A stretch of DNA of 64,000 nucleotides, taken from assembly GCA_024734495.1 (NCBI GenBank), contig JALMQS010000225.1:19599573-19663572 (forward strand), written 5' to 3'. The notes beneath the pieces are model-generated. The model did no database searches. It was not told the DNA's origin and saw only the letters and a program-made list of their open reading frames with translations. Of the stretch, positions 37,465 through 47,924 are shown in pieces. Origin of the DNA: Forficula auricularia. Its lineage: Eukaryota > Arthropoda > Insecta > Dermaptera > Forficulidae. How positions within the stretch are numbered: position 1 is the stretch's first letter; the number at the start of each line of letters is the position of its first letter. The position numbers and the translations under genes are program-made.

Positions 37465-38202
37465 ATATACACCACAAACCAAAAACTTTCAAACCTCCTC
37501 CGCACTCCCAAAGACACCATCCAAAATGAATACCCAGGAGTGTATGAAATCGCTTGTGCAGACTGCCCAAGATCATACATAGGACAAACAAACAGAAGAA
37601 TAAACAATAGAATTTACGAACACAAACTTGCCCTCAGAAAACTAGACCCTGCTTCCGCACTAACAAAACACCATAATGAGATTGGCCACACATTTGACTT
37701 CAACAAAACAAAGACCATCGCTACCATAGAACATTTAAAACCAAGAACTATCAGAGAAGCAATAGAAATAGAAAAGCACCAAGACTGCCTCAATAAAAGA
37801 GACGACGCGCTCCATATACCATCAACATGGAAGTCTCTTCTCAAAAACAATAATAGAATAATAATGACCTCTAATGACCGGATCTCTGACGAGCCGACCC
37901 CTAATGAGCCGACCTTTGGACTGTCCACCAATGACCCGACCTTTGGACTGTCCACTAATAACCCGACCTTTGGACTGTCCACTAATGACCCGACCCCTAT
38001 ATATTGCCCGACCCAAACAAGCAGACCACATTTGCCTACAAACAGTGACAGTGAACGTATCGATAGTGCCCAACATTCTCAAAACAGCAACTGCCGAGAC
38101 GTCAGCCACCATAATGTAAGTAGTACACCTTCAACCACAAAACACCCAAAACTTCCTAAATATCCAAATCTACCCAACCTTCCGACTGAAGAAATTAACT
38201 AG
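37465..38202 (+). CDS. Penelope-like element GIY-YIG endonuclease
   Basis: In Penelope-like elements this C-terminal nuclease nicks target DNA for priming by the RT. The frame is open from the 28S junction: linker KLSNLLRTPKDTI, then GVYEIACADCPRSYIGQTNR (the GVY...YIG catalytic core), Arg-rich helix RRINNRIYEHK, AL...H...GHTFDF and EAIEIEKH (the Glu of the active site), about residues 25-110. After KSLLKNN the tail has four tandem nine-residue repeats of the type DPTFGLSTN (37895-38000), unusual for the family, then a low-complexity Asn/Pro end. GTG 37540 is not a real start, since homology extends upstream. The CP.C pair between GVY and YIG is typical of PLEs. The opposite-strand frame is a shadow. 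Confidence 0.9.
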   Translation: MYTTNQKLSNLLRTPKDTIQNEYPGVYEIACADCPRSYIGQTNRRINNRIYEHKLALRKLDPASALTKHHNEIGHTFDFNKTKTIATIEHLKPRTIREAIEIEKHQDCLNKRDDALHIPSTWKSLLKNNNRIIMTSNDRISDEPTPNEPTFGLSTNDPTFGLSTNNPTFGLSTNDPTPIYCPTQTSRPHLPTNSDSERIDSAQHSQNSNCRDVSHHNVSSTPSTTKHPKLPKYPNLPNLPTEEIN

Positions 38203-38261
38203 GAATACACCCTCCAAAACGAACCTTGGACTACAAGGTTAAGACCATGTAGACCACCCAC

Positions 38262-38310
38262 CCCCTCTCTTGAAAATGGCTCCAAAAGGAGAGCCGAAAC
38301 GCCTAGAAAA
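38262..38310 (+). ncRNA. Decayed hammerhead motif of the Penelope element
   Basis: cttgaaaa, then ggctcc/ggagagcc (6-bp stem II with one bulge), then gccgaaacgcc. Position and layout match PLE hammerheads, but CTGANGA is changed to TTGAAAA, so it is probably inactive. Confidence 0.5.
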
Positions 38311-38400
38311 ACTCTCAAACCCACGCGGAGAAACCCGAAAAACCTCTAATGACATAGAACCTATCAGCGGAAGCCTTACTGAACATAAATTATATATATA

Positions 38401-39023
38401 TATTCTAAACAAATTTATATGCATGTTTGTTTTATAAATGAGTGTATATGAGACTTTTTTTAATAAATAAATAAATAAATGAAAATAGTATATAAGTACT
38501 CGTATGTACGCATGTCTTCAGCATTTGGGTTTGTGTAAATGTTTAAATTTTTTTTTTTTATAATGATATTGATCAAAATGGTACAACAAATATATATCTA
38601 AGTTGGTTTTGTGGATAATCTGCATTTATATCTATTATTTGTGGCTTAAGCATGTATATATAGATACATATAGGTATCAATTAACTTATCTAATTTATAA
38701 GTAGTATCTGGATATTTAAAGATATTATATGATGCGTGGAAAAAAAACCTGTATATTCTGTTCAATCTTTGATTAGCCCGAGATTTAGCATTTCTTAGCC
38801 AAGTTTTAATAATCTTGGATATGTCGGCTTGTGTTACTGATTTGTCCGGAATATTGACATCTAAAAAAAAAATAATAATAATAAATAAATAGTTTTAGAA
38901 TCCATCAATATTACATATAGAGTCTGAATAGTTGCAATTATCGATCCATTATCATACATGAAAGTTTAATTAATTGTTTTTAAGGAATTTGGTGTTGGTA
39001 CTTGGTGAAACATTTTTTAAAAT
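38401..39023. other. Gene-free AT-rich sequence
   Basis: Contains a (taaa)n run near 38463. No supported feature. Confidence 0.35.
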
Positions 39024-39409
39024 TATTGGATAAAAATACTTGGTAGGTTTCACATTAAGATATAAAAATAAAACGAATTTATTTTTGGAGAATCTTTAAT
39101 CTCGATATATATATTTCGGGTGACTAACCCATCTTCAGGAGAAACAGAAAGTATCTGACCTGGATAGGTCGAAATTGAATACAAGTCAATGGTAAAATTT
39201 ATTTTTTAAGATAACAAAAGGGTAAATCTTAAAAAATAAATTTTACCATTGACTTGTATTCAATTTCGACTTATTCAGGTCAGTTACTTTCTGTTTCTCT
39301 GAAGATAGTTGTCACCCGAAATATATATCGAGATTAAAGATTCTCCAAAAATAAATTCGTTTTATTTTATATCTTAATGTGAAACCCACCAAGTATTTTT
39401 ATCCAATAA
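39024..39409. mobile_element. Near-perfect palindrome (arms about 185 bp) with hammerhead in each arm
   Basis: The left arm from ttattggataaaaatacttg returns as caagtatttttatccaataa. The loop is only about 15-20 bp around aacaaaaggg (about 39213). Both arms carry the hammerhead region; the left-arm copy is more complete. Confidence 0.85.
39097..39146 (-). ncRNA. Hammerhead ribozyme candidate (Penelope type)
   Basis: Minus strand: TTTCTC, CTGAAGA (39138-39132), T, stem II GGGT/ACCC, GAAA (39117-39114), an AT-rich stem III, ATC, then GAGA. Stem I CTC/GAG pairs. All core boxes are present. The mirror copy on the plus strand (39292-39335) has lost stem II pairing. Confidence 0.6.
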
Positions 39410-40819
39410 GTTTAATTAATTAATCAAACTTACCAAATATAACAGAAGAAATTTCCAAGGAGGATAATGTTCCATTTATACCGAGCCAGGTATAATTAGA
39501 TGCTATAATTATCATCTGGGAAGATGCGCCGTAGTAAATTCAGCGTTCTAGTTTAAGATTAAGACCTCCAATTTTACTTCATGCGGACATCTAAAAACAA
39601 ATAATTTTTTTCGTTTTCTATCTGATTATTATTAAGTTTAGGCTTCTCAAGTTAGGGTTCATTTCGAATTGCATGGAGAGCGGTGAAATTTGTTCCGATT
39701 TATATTCTAAGTCTAAGCCCTGTCGTTGGTCCTCCGACCTCACTAGCTGACGTCATTCACTGCTAACGATTTAAAACTTGAGAACAATAGAATAAAATAA
39801 ATTTGAACACAAATAGGAGTATAAACTCTAGAAAAAGATGTTGTTTTACAGAGTAGAAAAGTTACTGATTCATAAAGTGAAATCAATGAAGTTGTCCTCT
39901 GCTTGATGCAAACATATGCACACGATTATAAATATGTTGTAAATACCATATATAATTTATTTGTTAGAGACTATAGTTTCGAAGGTTTGACCTTCAACAT
40001 CAGTGATTTTAATTAGAAATCGGAGGGAAAAGTGAAACTTTTTCAAGACTAGATACGCTGTTTGCAGTTTAGGTGAGTTAATAATTTTAAATGATAACTA
40101 TCTAAATCAATCAAATTCATTTGGATTTAATAATTATTTTTTTACTAAGAGTCCAAAGGCCTTTAGTAGAATAATTGAAATTAATCTCTAGTAGTGTGAA
40201 ACAGGAATTGGGCTTGTATTTGGCATCCTTGCAATACCTTGCGCTTAGATCTATCTAAAGGAAGAAAGATCATTCTAACCTCGTCCTTTTTACTCATTTT
40301 CTTCTATCAAATTTTAATGAAAGAATCGCTCACCCGTACATTTATAAAATAATAAAAAAAAAATAAAAACTTATTTAGCTTAGTGACGACATTATAAGTA
40401 GTCAATATAAATAGTCAATTTAAATATAAAATAAATTGTTCATTTATGCCTTAATATCTCGATATAATTATTCAAAAATATAATGTTTGTCTGCATTTTT
40501 GAAACAGAAGTTGTAAAGCTGGAAGGCCCAAAATATAATCATTTATCCGCATTGGAAGTGAAATATTTTAGCACAAGAAGAAACTTTATACGACTTTTCG
40601 TTCTTAAGTGATCGTGAGTATCTGAATTCAGACACACAGACAGAAAAAAATAATGATTGAAAATGTTTCTATTCACGTTGCAACTCAGTAAGCAAAAAAA
40701 TCAAGATTGTATATTGGATTAGAAAATACATTTGATTTCTGTCTCTCTATCATTATATTATATCTTATTATTATATAATATATAGAAGACAGAGAGACTG
40801 GTATAATATAATATAATAT
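39410..40819. other. Gene-free AT-rich sequence with one partial Penelope-type unit
   Basis: 39840-40010 is an arm-plus-core unit (aaagtgaaatcaatgaagttgtcctctgc, read in parts; core at 39965-40008). Simple TA repeats around 40750-40815. No gene. Confidence 0.4.
39965..40008 (-). ncRNA. Degenerate hammerhead motif
   Basis: Minus strand: CTGATGTT, stem II GAAGGT/ACCTTC (6 bp), GAAA, CTATAGTC. The invariant A after CTGATG is replaced, so activity is doubtful, but the layout equals 49.77 and 63.01 kb. Confidence 0.5.
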
Positions 40820-41240
40820 AAGAAAACATTTGCATGTCTAATTAATAATAAATAATTAAATTGGGGAACGAAGAAAATATTTTTTTATATTATAGAGAAA
40901 AGAATCAGCCGGGGTTCGAACCCGGGATCTTCGCATGTGCGCTGCGATGCTTTTCATAAGAGCCTTAGCTCCTATATCTTTCGAACGAACGGACCTCGTT
41001 GTGATTGGGCCCCGGGGCAAAGAAAAAAATTATTTTCGACCCTTGGGTTTGTGTCTAATAATAAACAATTTTAGTATATATTATTTATTTATTTGTTTGT
41101 TTTAAATTTTCTTATAAGTTTATATACATACATACAGAAGAAAGATCTGATGTTGCTCACATATAAATTTTAAGAAAATTTAAAACTAACAAATAAATAA
41201 TATATTAATTATTAATTAGACATGCAAATGTTTTCTTCTA
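40820..41240. repeat. Foldback element with an internal tRNA-like segment
   Basis: Inverted ends agaaaacatttgcatgtcta (left) and tagacatgcaaatgttttct (right). A second inverted pair lies inside (about 41075-41206: tatttgtttgttttaaattt and complement). The tRNA-like block occupies 40899-40985. Confidence 0.7.
40899..40985 (-). other. tRNA-like pseudogene or SINE head
   Basis: Minus strand shows a perfect T-arm (ccggg ttcgaac cccgg) and an anticodon-like stem-loop tcgca gcgcaca tgcga (would-be anticodon GCA, but position 33 is C rather than U). The D-arm is weak and acceptor-stem pairing is not found. A relic or SINE-derived, not a working tRNA. Confidence 0.5.
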
Positions 41241-41309
41241 TTCTATGTATTATATTAGTTAAATGTTAATTAAATATACGTAATATTTGAATTCTCTAAT
41301 TAGTCTTAC

Positions 41310-41520
41310 CTGCCGGCCCCCATTGAGAATTCCCGTAGATTTCGTTCTCTCGTCTTGCGCTTTGGTTGTATCCACAGCACAGTTGCTGCTGATACGTTCA
41401 ATCTGTTTCATCTGAACATCTTGTCAGTCCTCGCGACCTCTGCTACGAAAACCATTCTCTCTGGGCCTCCATTCCAGATTCCAATCCTCCAGGTCCATCA
41501 TCGTCCCCGACTGGAATAGA
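41310..41520 (-). other. Candidate host exon, GC-rich, with consensus splice sites
   Basis: On the minus strand, acceptor ttttctattccag precedes 41520 and donor |gtaagac follows 41310. The 211-bp segment has about twice the GC content of its flanks. Two frames stay open for only about 23-28 codons before a stop: one begins GDDDGPGGLESGMEAQREWF and the other MMDLEDWNLEWRPRENGF. It could be a 3'-terminal coding exon plus UTR, a UTR exon, or non-coding. A Gly/Asp-rich tail fits the variable C-terminus of 14-3-3 proteins only loosely, and the internal 14-3-3 exons that should lie between here and 50.5 kb were not found. Function unknown. Confidence 0.35.
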
Positions 41521-42442
41521 AAAACAATTAAACACTTATTAGTATTATTATATTTTTTTTTCCAATTTCTATTTAACTAGATATTTGTGCTATCTATTTT
41601 TTACTTTTTAATTAATGAATGAATGTTGTAACTTTTACTTTTTTTTCAAATAAATAAATATTTCTATATTTAACTATTATTTTTTATTTATTTTTGAATA
41701 TTCTTTCTCTCTCCGTCCCCCCTGCTGGTTATGAATTGTATCATTTTATATATAGTAGGTTAGAAAATTTATTTTATTTCCGACTCTCTCTTATATTGAT
41801 ATTATTTTAGCATTCTAGAGTTATTCCATATATATTAGATGCAGATGATTTGATCTTGCAATCTCCATCACTTCTGTTTTAGGGATTGAAGAGGGAAAGT
41901 CTGGGTTTTTCGTATTTTTCTTTTATTCTTACTCCAAACTCTACTATTAAGCCAAATTTCATGATGCTGGAATGATTGGAAGTACTCTAGAGGTTTTGAT
42001 GATCAGTCAGTCAGTGCCAAAATTAGCTATTTTCTCAGACCCATATTTCAGAATCTATTCAAGTTATATTATTGAAATTTGGTACTCTTTTCAAGATGGA
42101 TTACATTAATACATGTGTATAATTTCAGTTCTGTGTCTCAAATGGGTTCCGAGCTACAGGGGGGTCGAAATGGTTCATGTAAATAGCGTATAGCGTGTAC
42201 GGCCAAGTCAATGCTCGAACTTAGTCTGCGCACCCTGTGCGCTTTGATAAATACAAATTTGTTTATAAACAATTCAAAGATAAAACATTTATTTAAAATC
42301 CAAACAAAAGTTTGGGAGAATTTCTCCATTATTTATCAATGAGAATTTTAAAAAATTTATAAAAATAGTTGCTTTCGAAAATGAATTTCAGAAAATATTT
42401 GGAAAATAGACAATTGAAAAAATAATTTTAAAGAAAAAATAA
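41521..42442. other. Gene-free AT-rich sequence
   Basis: A minus-strand frame at 42138-42329 has no recognisable domain. Nothing supported. Confidence 0.35.
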
Positions 42443-42785
42443 AACCTACTTCAAAAAATTAAATGCAACAAATAAAATACACTAAAAGGTACAAAATAAT
42501 TATTATCTTATTTAGTTACAACTAAACTACGAAAATATTAACATGAAATTACTTTTTGAAGTCGGTGCCAAACAAACTATACCTATAAGCGAGCGTACCC
42601 ACCAAACGTACTAATTAAGATCCGTCGAGTGCGATTCATAAAATGTATATGTTTGGCACCGACTTCAAAAGTAATTTCATGTTAATATTTCGTAGTTTAG
42701 TTGTAACTAAATAAGATAATAATTATTTTATACCTTTTAGTGTATTTTATTTGTTGCATTTAATTTTTTTGAAGTCGGTTTTATA
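42443..42785. repeat. Foldback (arms about 130 bp, loop about 80 bp)
   Basis: Arms share gcaacaaataaaatacacta and its complement, taattattatcttatttagt, and gaaattactttttgaagtcg. The motif ttgaagtcgg occurs at both inner and outer arm positions and again at 52263 and 61968, so it may be a family terminus. Confidence 0.8.
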
Positions 42786-43167
42786 TTTTTCTTAAAAATT
42801 ATTTTTATTTTTCTCTTTTTAGTGATGTTATTAATAGTGATCTTATCATCAGAACTTGACCAAATTAATATTGAACCATCCCTAAGATACCCCCTTTCCA
42901 ATAAAAAAAGAATCATCGAAATCGGTTCATAAACAAAGAAGTTAGGCCTCAACAAACCTAACAAAAAAGGTCTAATACATATGAAAAAAAATGGGACCAA
43001 TCGGAAGGTAGTCTGGACCCAATGCAAAATTTTTTTTCAAAATCGGTTCACAATTGGCGGAGATATGAGGTAACATAGGCACAAAAAGAATAAAAATAAA
43101 CAAATATGGATTTTTTCCTCTTAAAATGTTTGATGAAGATTATTCAAATTTTCATTTATAAATTAAG
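42786..43167. other. Gene-free AT-rich sequence
   Basis: No supported feature. A frame on the minus strand here is low-complexity. Confidence 0.35.
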
Positions 43168-44404
43168 TCAGAGATTAGGTGAGGTAGTGAGAGGTCATAC
43201 CATCCTTGTTAAGGTTTTGACCAGGTTTCCTTAACTTATGGCAAATGCCGGGATGGCTAATGCGTCGCTTGCTCCTGGTATCGGGTTTTTGCGAGGAAGT
43301 TTTAAATTACTTTTTGTCTTTTGATGGAAATCTATGGTCATATTATTTGTTAATGAGCATACATTTCTATTTTTTTTTTTACTTGTTTATTATTTGTTAA
43401 ATTGTTGTAATTAATTTGTATTGATGTTTATTAATGTATTGTAGCTAGATTGTATTGATGTTTGGAGGACCTAGCCACCGAGGACTTGTGCCTCTAATAG
43501 AGTAAGAGCCCACGACGGCCAGACCTTCGTTATTTTATAAAAGCTGAAAGTTTTTCTGTGCATGTCCCCTATACAGGTAAGAACGACCAGCGACTATAGA
43601 GTTTGGGTTGTGGTTACTTTGGCAGGTAACAGGTAATAAAGGTGTATAAAATAGTACTTTAAATTCGTTAAAGTATAAAGCTCAATTTTTTTATATTTTC
43701 TTCGGGATAACTTTAGAAATCTCGTCATCCATTGCCGGACACTTATGACAGTTGCTACCCCTGCCAGACACCCCTAAACTTTAATAAATTATAATTATAC
43801 TTTCGTTATAATATAAAAGATAAATTTTATATATGTTACTTGGCGACCTATAAAAAATGTTACCTCAATAGGCGGACAGTTTTAATGGTTTTTACATAGA
43901 TTTTTGACATTTTGGTTATTATTGATAACCATTGGTGAAGACATGGAGGAATCGTCTTAAAATCAAAAATAACCATTGATTCTTATCTAATACTAGAGGA
44001 ATAACCTTATTGCATTCCATTTTTGTTGTTTTGACTATTAATGGCAACCTCTACTGAAAACGTGGAAGAATCGACTTGTAATCAAAAGAAAGTTTAGGGG
44101 TGTCTGGCAGGGGGTAGCAACTGTCATAAGTGTCCGGCAATGGATGACGAGATTTCTAAAGTTATCCCGAAGAAAATATAAAAAAATGGAGCTTTATACT
44201 TTAACGAATTTAAAGTACTATTTTATACACCTTTATTACGTGTTACCTGCCAAAGTAACCACAACCCAAACTTTATAGTCTATAGTCTATAGGGGACATG
44301 CACAGAAAAACTTTCAGCTTTTATAAAATAACGAAGGTCTGGCCGTCGTGGGCTCTTGGGCTATAAGCAGGTCGAGGAATAAAGATTTATTTATTTATTT
44401 ATTT
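43168..44404 (+). mobile_element. LINE 3'-UTR copy (as at 9.9-10.3 kb) split by a TIR element
   Basis: Matches 9910-10286 (gagattaggtgaggtagtga..., cttgctcctggtatcgggtt, tttggaggacctagccaccg), ending aataaagatttatttattta. Interrupted at 43497|44364. Confidence 0.88.
43498..44363. mobile_element. Non-autonomous TIR DNA transposon, TAA duplication (Harbinger-like)
   Basis: 866 bp flanked by TAA (43495-43497 and 44364-44366). The empty site cctctaagcagg is preserved in the LINE copy at 10.25 kb, fixing the edges exactly. TIRs are about 290 bp (left gagcccacgacggccagacc; right is its complement). The middle third is the 140-bp tandem repeat of 8.3-10.5 kb. A 3-bp TWA target is characteristic of PIF/Harbinger. 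No transposase. Confidence 0.8.
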
Positions 44405-44684
44405 AAGTCAATTTATTTTTATTTAATTTGCCCCAAGGAAAGAAAAATAGAGTAGGGGGGGGGGCAATTAAACTATATAGGAGAGAATTTAATATTTTAA
44501 TAAATGAATTTATCTTTAAGATAAATTCATTTATTAATATTTTAGATCTGGGTTGATTTTTGAAATAATTTTCATCTTTTTTCAAAAAAGACACCTAAAA
44601 AAGATACTTAAATCTTTGCTTTCACTTTAATATTTTAAATTCTAATTGGAAAATTTGTATAGAAATGAATTATTATTCGAGGCT

Positions 44685-45035
44685 TTTATTACGGATTAAG
44701 TAAATTATAATTTAATAAACTCACATATTATCAATTCAAAAATTGCTAATTATCATGAAATTGAATGAATTCGCACCGGCCAAATAGTTATGGATCCTAT
44801 CTATTGTAATATCACTTGACACACCAAAATTTATCATTCACTATATTTTCACAAAATTTTATTATCAAATGCAAATACTTTAATCATCAAAAAGTGATTA
44901 AAAATATAATTAATATCAATTAGAAATTATAGGAAAAATAGTTGTCAGAAATTGTGAAAATTAAATAGCGGGAATGCGGGATTACTTCAGCGCCATCTCT
45001 GATGGCAAATTAGAACTAAATCGATGAAAAACAAA
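44685..45035 (+). repeat. Dispersed repeat, copy 1 (copy 2 at 54090-54450)
   Basis: Shared text: ttattacggattaagtaaat, gaatgaattcgcaccggcca, cgccatctctg...gcaaattagaactaaatcga. Both copies are colinear over about 350 bp in direct orientation. Non-coding. Confidence 0.8.
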
Positions 45036-45931
45036 ATTCAAAAATTAATTTTTCTAATAGGATAATAAAAATAAACAAGTTTTTAAATTAATAACAGTTA
45101 GATTAAAATAAATTCGAAAAAAATTAAAAAAGTTTATTTGGCTTGATTCAATGGAGAAAGTTCTCCCTTTATCAATGGGAGAATTTTATAAAATTCGTTG
45201 CTTCAATCAGAGAGGTTTCCAACCAGGGAATGTTTGAATGAAAATTAATTTTCCTACCATAATATGTACAGAGAAAGAAAACTAAATAATAAATTTGCTA
45301 AACTTTGTACCAAGAAACAACAAAAATCTTCGCATTAAATTTTGATGCGATAGATATTAGTTGATTTAAATTTAAATGATTAAAATATAATAATATTAAA
45401 ATAAATAAACCTACATGAACGTTAGGGTGCCCATTATTTTTCGATTTTAATTTGTTTTGTTTTTTTTACGCAAAACATTTCATTTTTATTTATTTTTTGT
45501 TTTATCTTAAAACACTCTAAAATGTTATTTTTTATTATTTGGAGTGGGTTAACTCTTGCGAATCGAATTAAAAAATTTCAATTTTCATCCTAGAAACGTC
45601 TCATTGTCTCATTTTATAGAAAATTTTGTTGGCTTGAAGTTTTATTTGGACGAGTTTTTTATTAAAACTGTTTGATTTGAAGATATCCAGCCAGCATTAT
45701 CCAAGACAGAGTATGATGGAATGATTAAATATAATATTTATTTACTCTTATCTTTATTAAAGATGTTTCACCTTGCACCAACACCACAATCTCTAGTAAT
45801 TATGATGGAATCCACAAAAGGGACTTTTTAAGCAAATGTCTTCTAAAAACATATCAACATTCAATTACATCTGCTTATCAGATTTTGCTTTTTTACTTTA
45901 TCCAATGCGAAGCATTCTCTTAATAATTAAA
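45036..45931. other. Gene-free AT-rich sequence
   Basis: No recognised feature. Confidence 0.35.
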
Positions 45932-46460
45932 AATAAGCTGACGTGTTCTGATGTGGCCATCCACTTGACTTTACCATACAACCTGGCCCCTCTCCTTATA
46001 TTTAATAAAATTATTTATAATCATGTAGGGGGGAGGTTAGTTTTTGCATTTTTAGACTCCTGGGGCGGGCCCACTGATTATGTATACAAAATTTGGTTGA
46101 GTTTGGTACAAGAGCCTAGATTTTCATTTTGACCATACACCCCCCCCCCCATTTTGGGGGGTATGTTTGTTTGTTTTTTTAAATTACATCTTATTTTCAA
46201 AAAATGATACTCAAACATTTGGATTAATTATTTTAAATAATCAAGTTTTTCAATAAAAAAAAAAAAAATGGAATAATATTACCCACACTTCCTAATTGAA
46301 GCTTTTTTCAAAATTTTTGAAACATGTTTTTTGTCTAAAAATATTGTAGGTATTTTGAAATTTTTTTGCTATTTTTGATTGTTGATAGATAATATAATAA
46401 ATAAATACACTTAGGGTCCAAAGTCAGGCCTGTCGACAAATAAATGGTTCTCTGGGACAA

Positions 46461-46673
46461 GTGGCTGAAGTCGAGAGACCAGAGTCAATACCTGAAATGA
46501 GAATTATTAGAAATAATTTAGCCTGGTCAAATGGTGAGTTAACTCAGAGACCACAAACCATATATGTAGTTGTAGATACAAACATAGAGTGGGTTTGTAA
46601 TATGATAATTGACGTGGAAGAAAAAAATATACTGGAAATAAATCTAGTCAGTCAAAAGTGGCCAGAGTATTAA
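46461..46673 (+). CDS. Small unrecognised ORF inside the 3.1-kb element
   Basis: A 70-codon frame (AEVERPESIPEMRIIRNNLA...) of normal composition, in contrast to the low-complexity frames around it. It contains a possible donor (atg|gtgagt, at about 46533), so it may be an exon rather than a complete ORF. No known domain is recognised. It could be a remnant of the element's own gene or of a captured host exon. Confidence 0.25.
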   Translation: MAEVERPESIPEMRIIRNNLAWSNGELTQRPQTIYVVVDTNIEWVCNMIIDVEEKNILEINLVSQKWPEY

Positions 46674-47773
46674 GTTCAACGAAAAATTGGAAGAAGAAAA
46701 AAGAATTTCAAATAACCTGATTTATTTCTAATAAAGTAGGTAGTTTCATAATTAGAAGAAGATATTATTAATTGCTAATGGGGTTAAAATTAAGAGAGGG
46801 GAGGGTTTTTCCTAAATCAATGTATTATTAAATACTTAAGAGAGGGGCCGCATGTAGTATATGTATAAGTCAGGTGGACGCCCAAATCAGAGCTAACATT
46901 TATTAAAAACGCATGGATTCTCGGAGAAATTTCTCCTAGATTCAAATTTGAATAAACATCTGGAAGATTTCCAAATTTTGAAATGTTAAACGGATAATTA
47001 AAACGTCTCTTTTTTTGACGTGACAACGTCTTATAAGTTGGTTTGCCGGGTGACACTTCAAGAAACCGCGTTACGCTCACTCACGTTATGCGCTCACAAT
47101 GAGAGCAGTGAAGGAGGATACAGGAAATTCGCACGTGCGATCCAATGTGCGATCCAATCAGAAGAAGTGGGCGGGCCACTAAGCCGCCAGATTCGAACAT
47201 GAACCTCCATTTATCGAAACTAACTTCTATTTTATAATTATTAGCTCTTAATTATACCTATATATATATATATAGATAGATAGATAGATTTAGATAAAAA
47301 CAACAATTATTTTTAAACCTTAAAAGATATCTATATTCATTGAAAAAAATCAACTTTTCAAGTTTCAATTTTCCATAGATTTAAATTTAATTTATATTTT
47401 CATTTATTTCTTTATTTTTCTAAAGCTTTTTTTTAATATGTATTTTATAATGACAGTAATTTCAAAAATTATTGAGTTCTTTTATTCATCTTTTTCAAAA
47501 AAAACGCAAGATATTTGAATTTGGTTTGACAGTTTTTCAAAATTAACGGTTCTCAATCAGATGTCTTTAAACAGTTTAACATAAAACATACTGTAATATT
47601 GTACCAAAATATATATTGATTTAGTAACATATTTAATATAAGGTAAGCTTAAAATTATATTATTTCAAACATTTAAATACTGTCCACCTAAAATAAAATA
47701 TGATTTATTATTATTTTTTAGGCTTACAAAATTAAAAGTTTTTTCTGAGAAAAAATATTAATATTTTCCTATC

Positions 47774-47920
47774 ATGGATGCTAAAATTATTTGTGAATTA
47801 TGCATTAAGACATTTGGCAGGCAATCTGAAAAGAATAGACATTTGAGAGATATTCATAAAGTTGTCGATATAAATAAATCTAAAAAAATCGCATATTTTA
47901 TGTCCATAGTCCAACGCTAA
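47774..47920 (+). CDS. Single C2H2 finger ORF (possible start exon or remnant)
   Basis: ATG 47774 opens 48 codons to TAA 47918. Residues 7-28 form a C2H2 finger, C-x2-C-x12-H-x4-H (CELCIKTFGRQSEKNRHL...H). The following VVDINKSKK resembles the IVDINKIL phrase in exon 1 of the 0.8-kb zinc-finger gene. An acceptor-like ttattttttag lies about 50 bp upstream, so it may be an exon of a zinc-finger gene cut short by the palindrome that starts at 47925. Nuclear DNA or RNA binding would be expected if expressed; one finger alone is unlikely to be specific. Confidence 0.45.
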   Translation: MDAKIICELCIKTFGRQSEKNRHLRDIHKVVDINKSKKIAYFMSIVQR

Positions 47921-47924
47921 AAAT

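Larger units (their letters stand above)
37465..38400 (+). mobile_element. Penelope-like element, 5'-truncated (GIY-YIG end)
   Basis: Begins inside the RT-to-endonuclease linker (IYTTNQKLSNLLRTPKD), includes the whole GIY-YIG domain, a repeat-rich C-terminus and a 3' region with a decayed hammerhead (38262-38310). The RT is missing. Confidence 0.88.

Noticed and set aside
40899..40985. Functional tRNA-Cys gene
   Set aside because: The T-arm and anticodon stem are good, but U33 is missing, the D-arm is weak and no acceptor stem pairs.
41310..41520. Firm call as the last exon of 14-3-3 zeta
   Set aside because: The tail is only loosely similar and the internal exons that must intervene are not seen, so it is listed as an unknown candidate exon.
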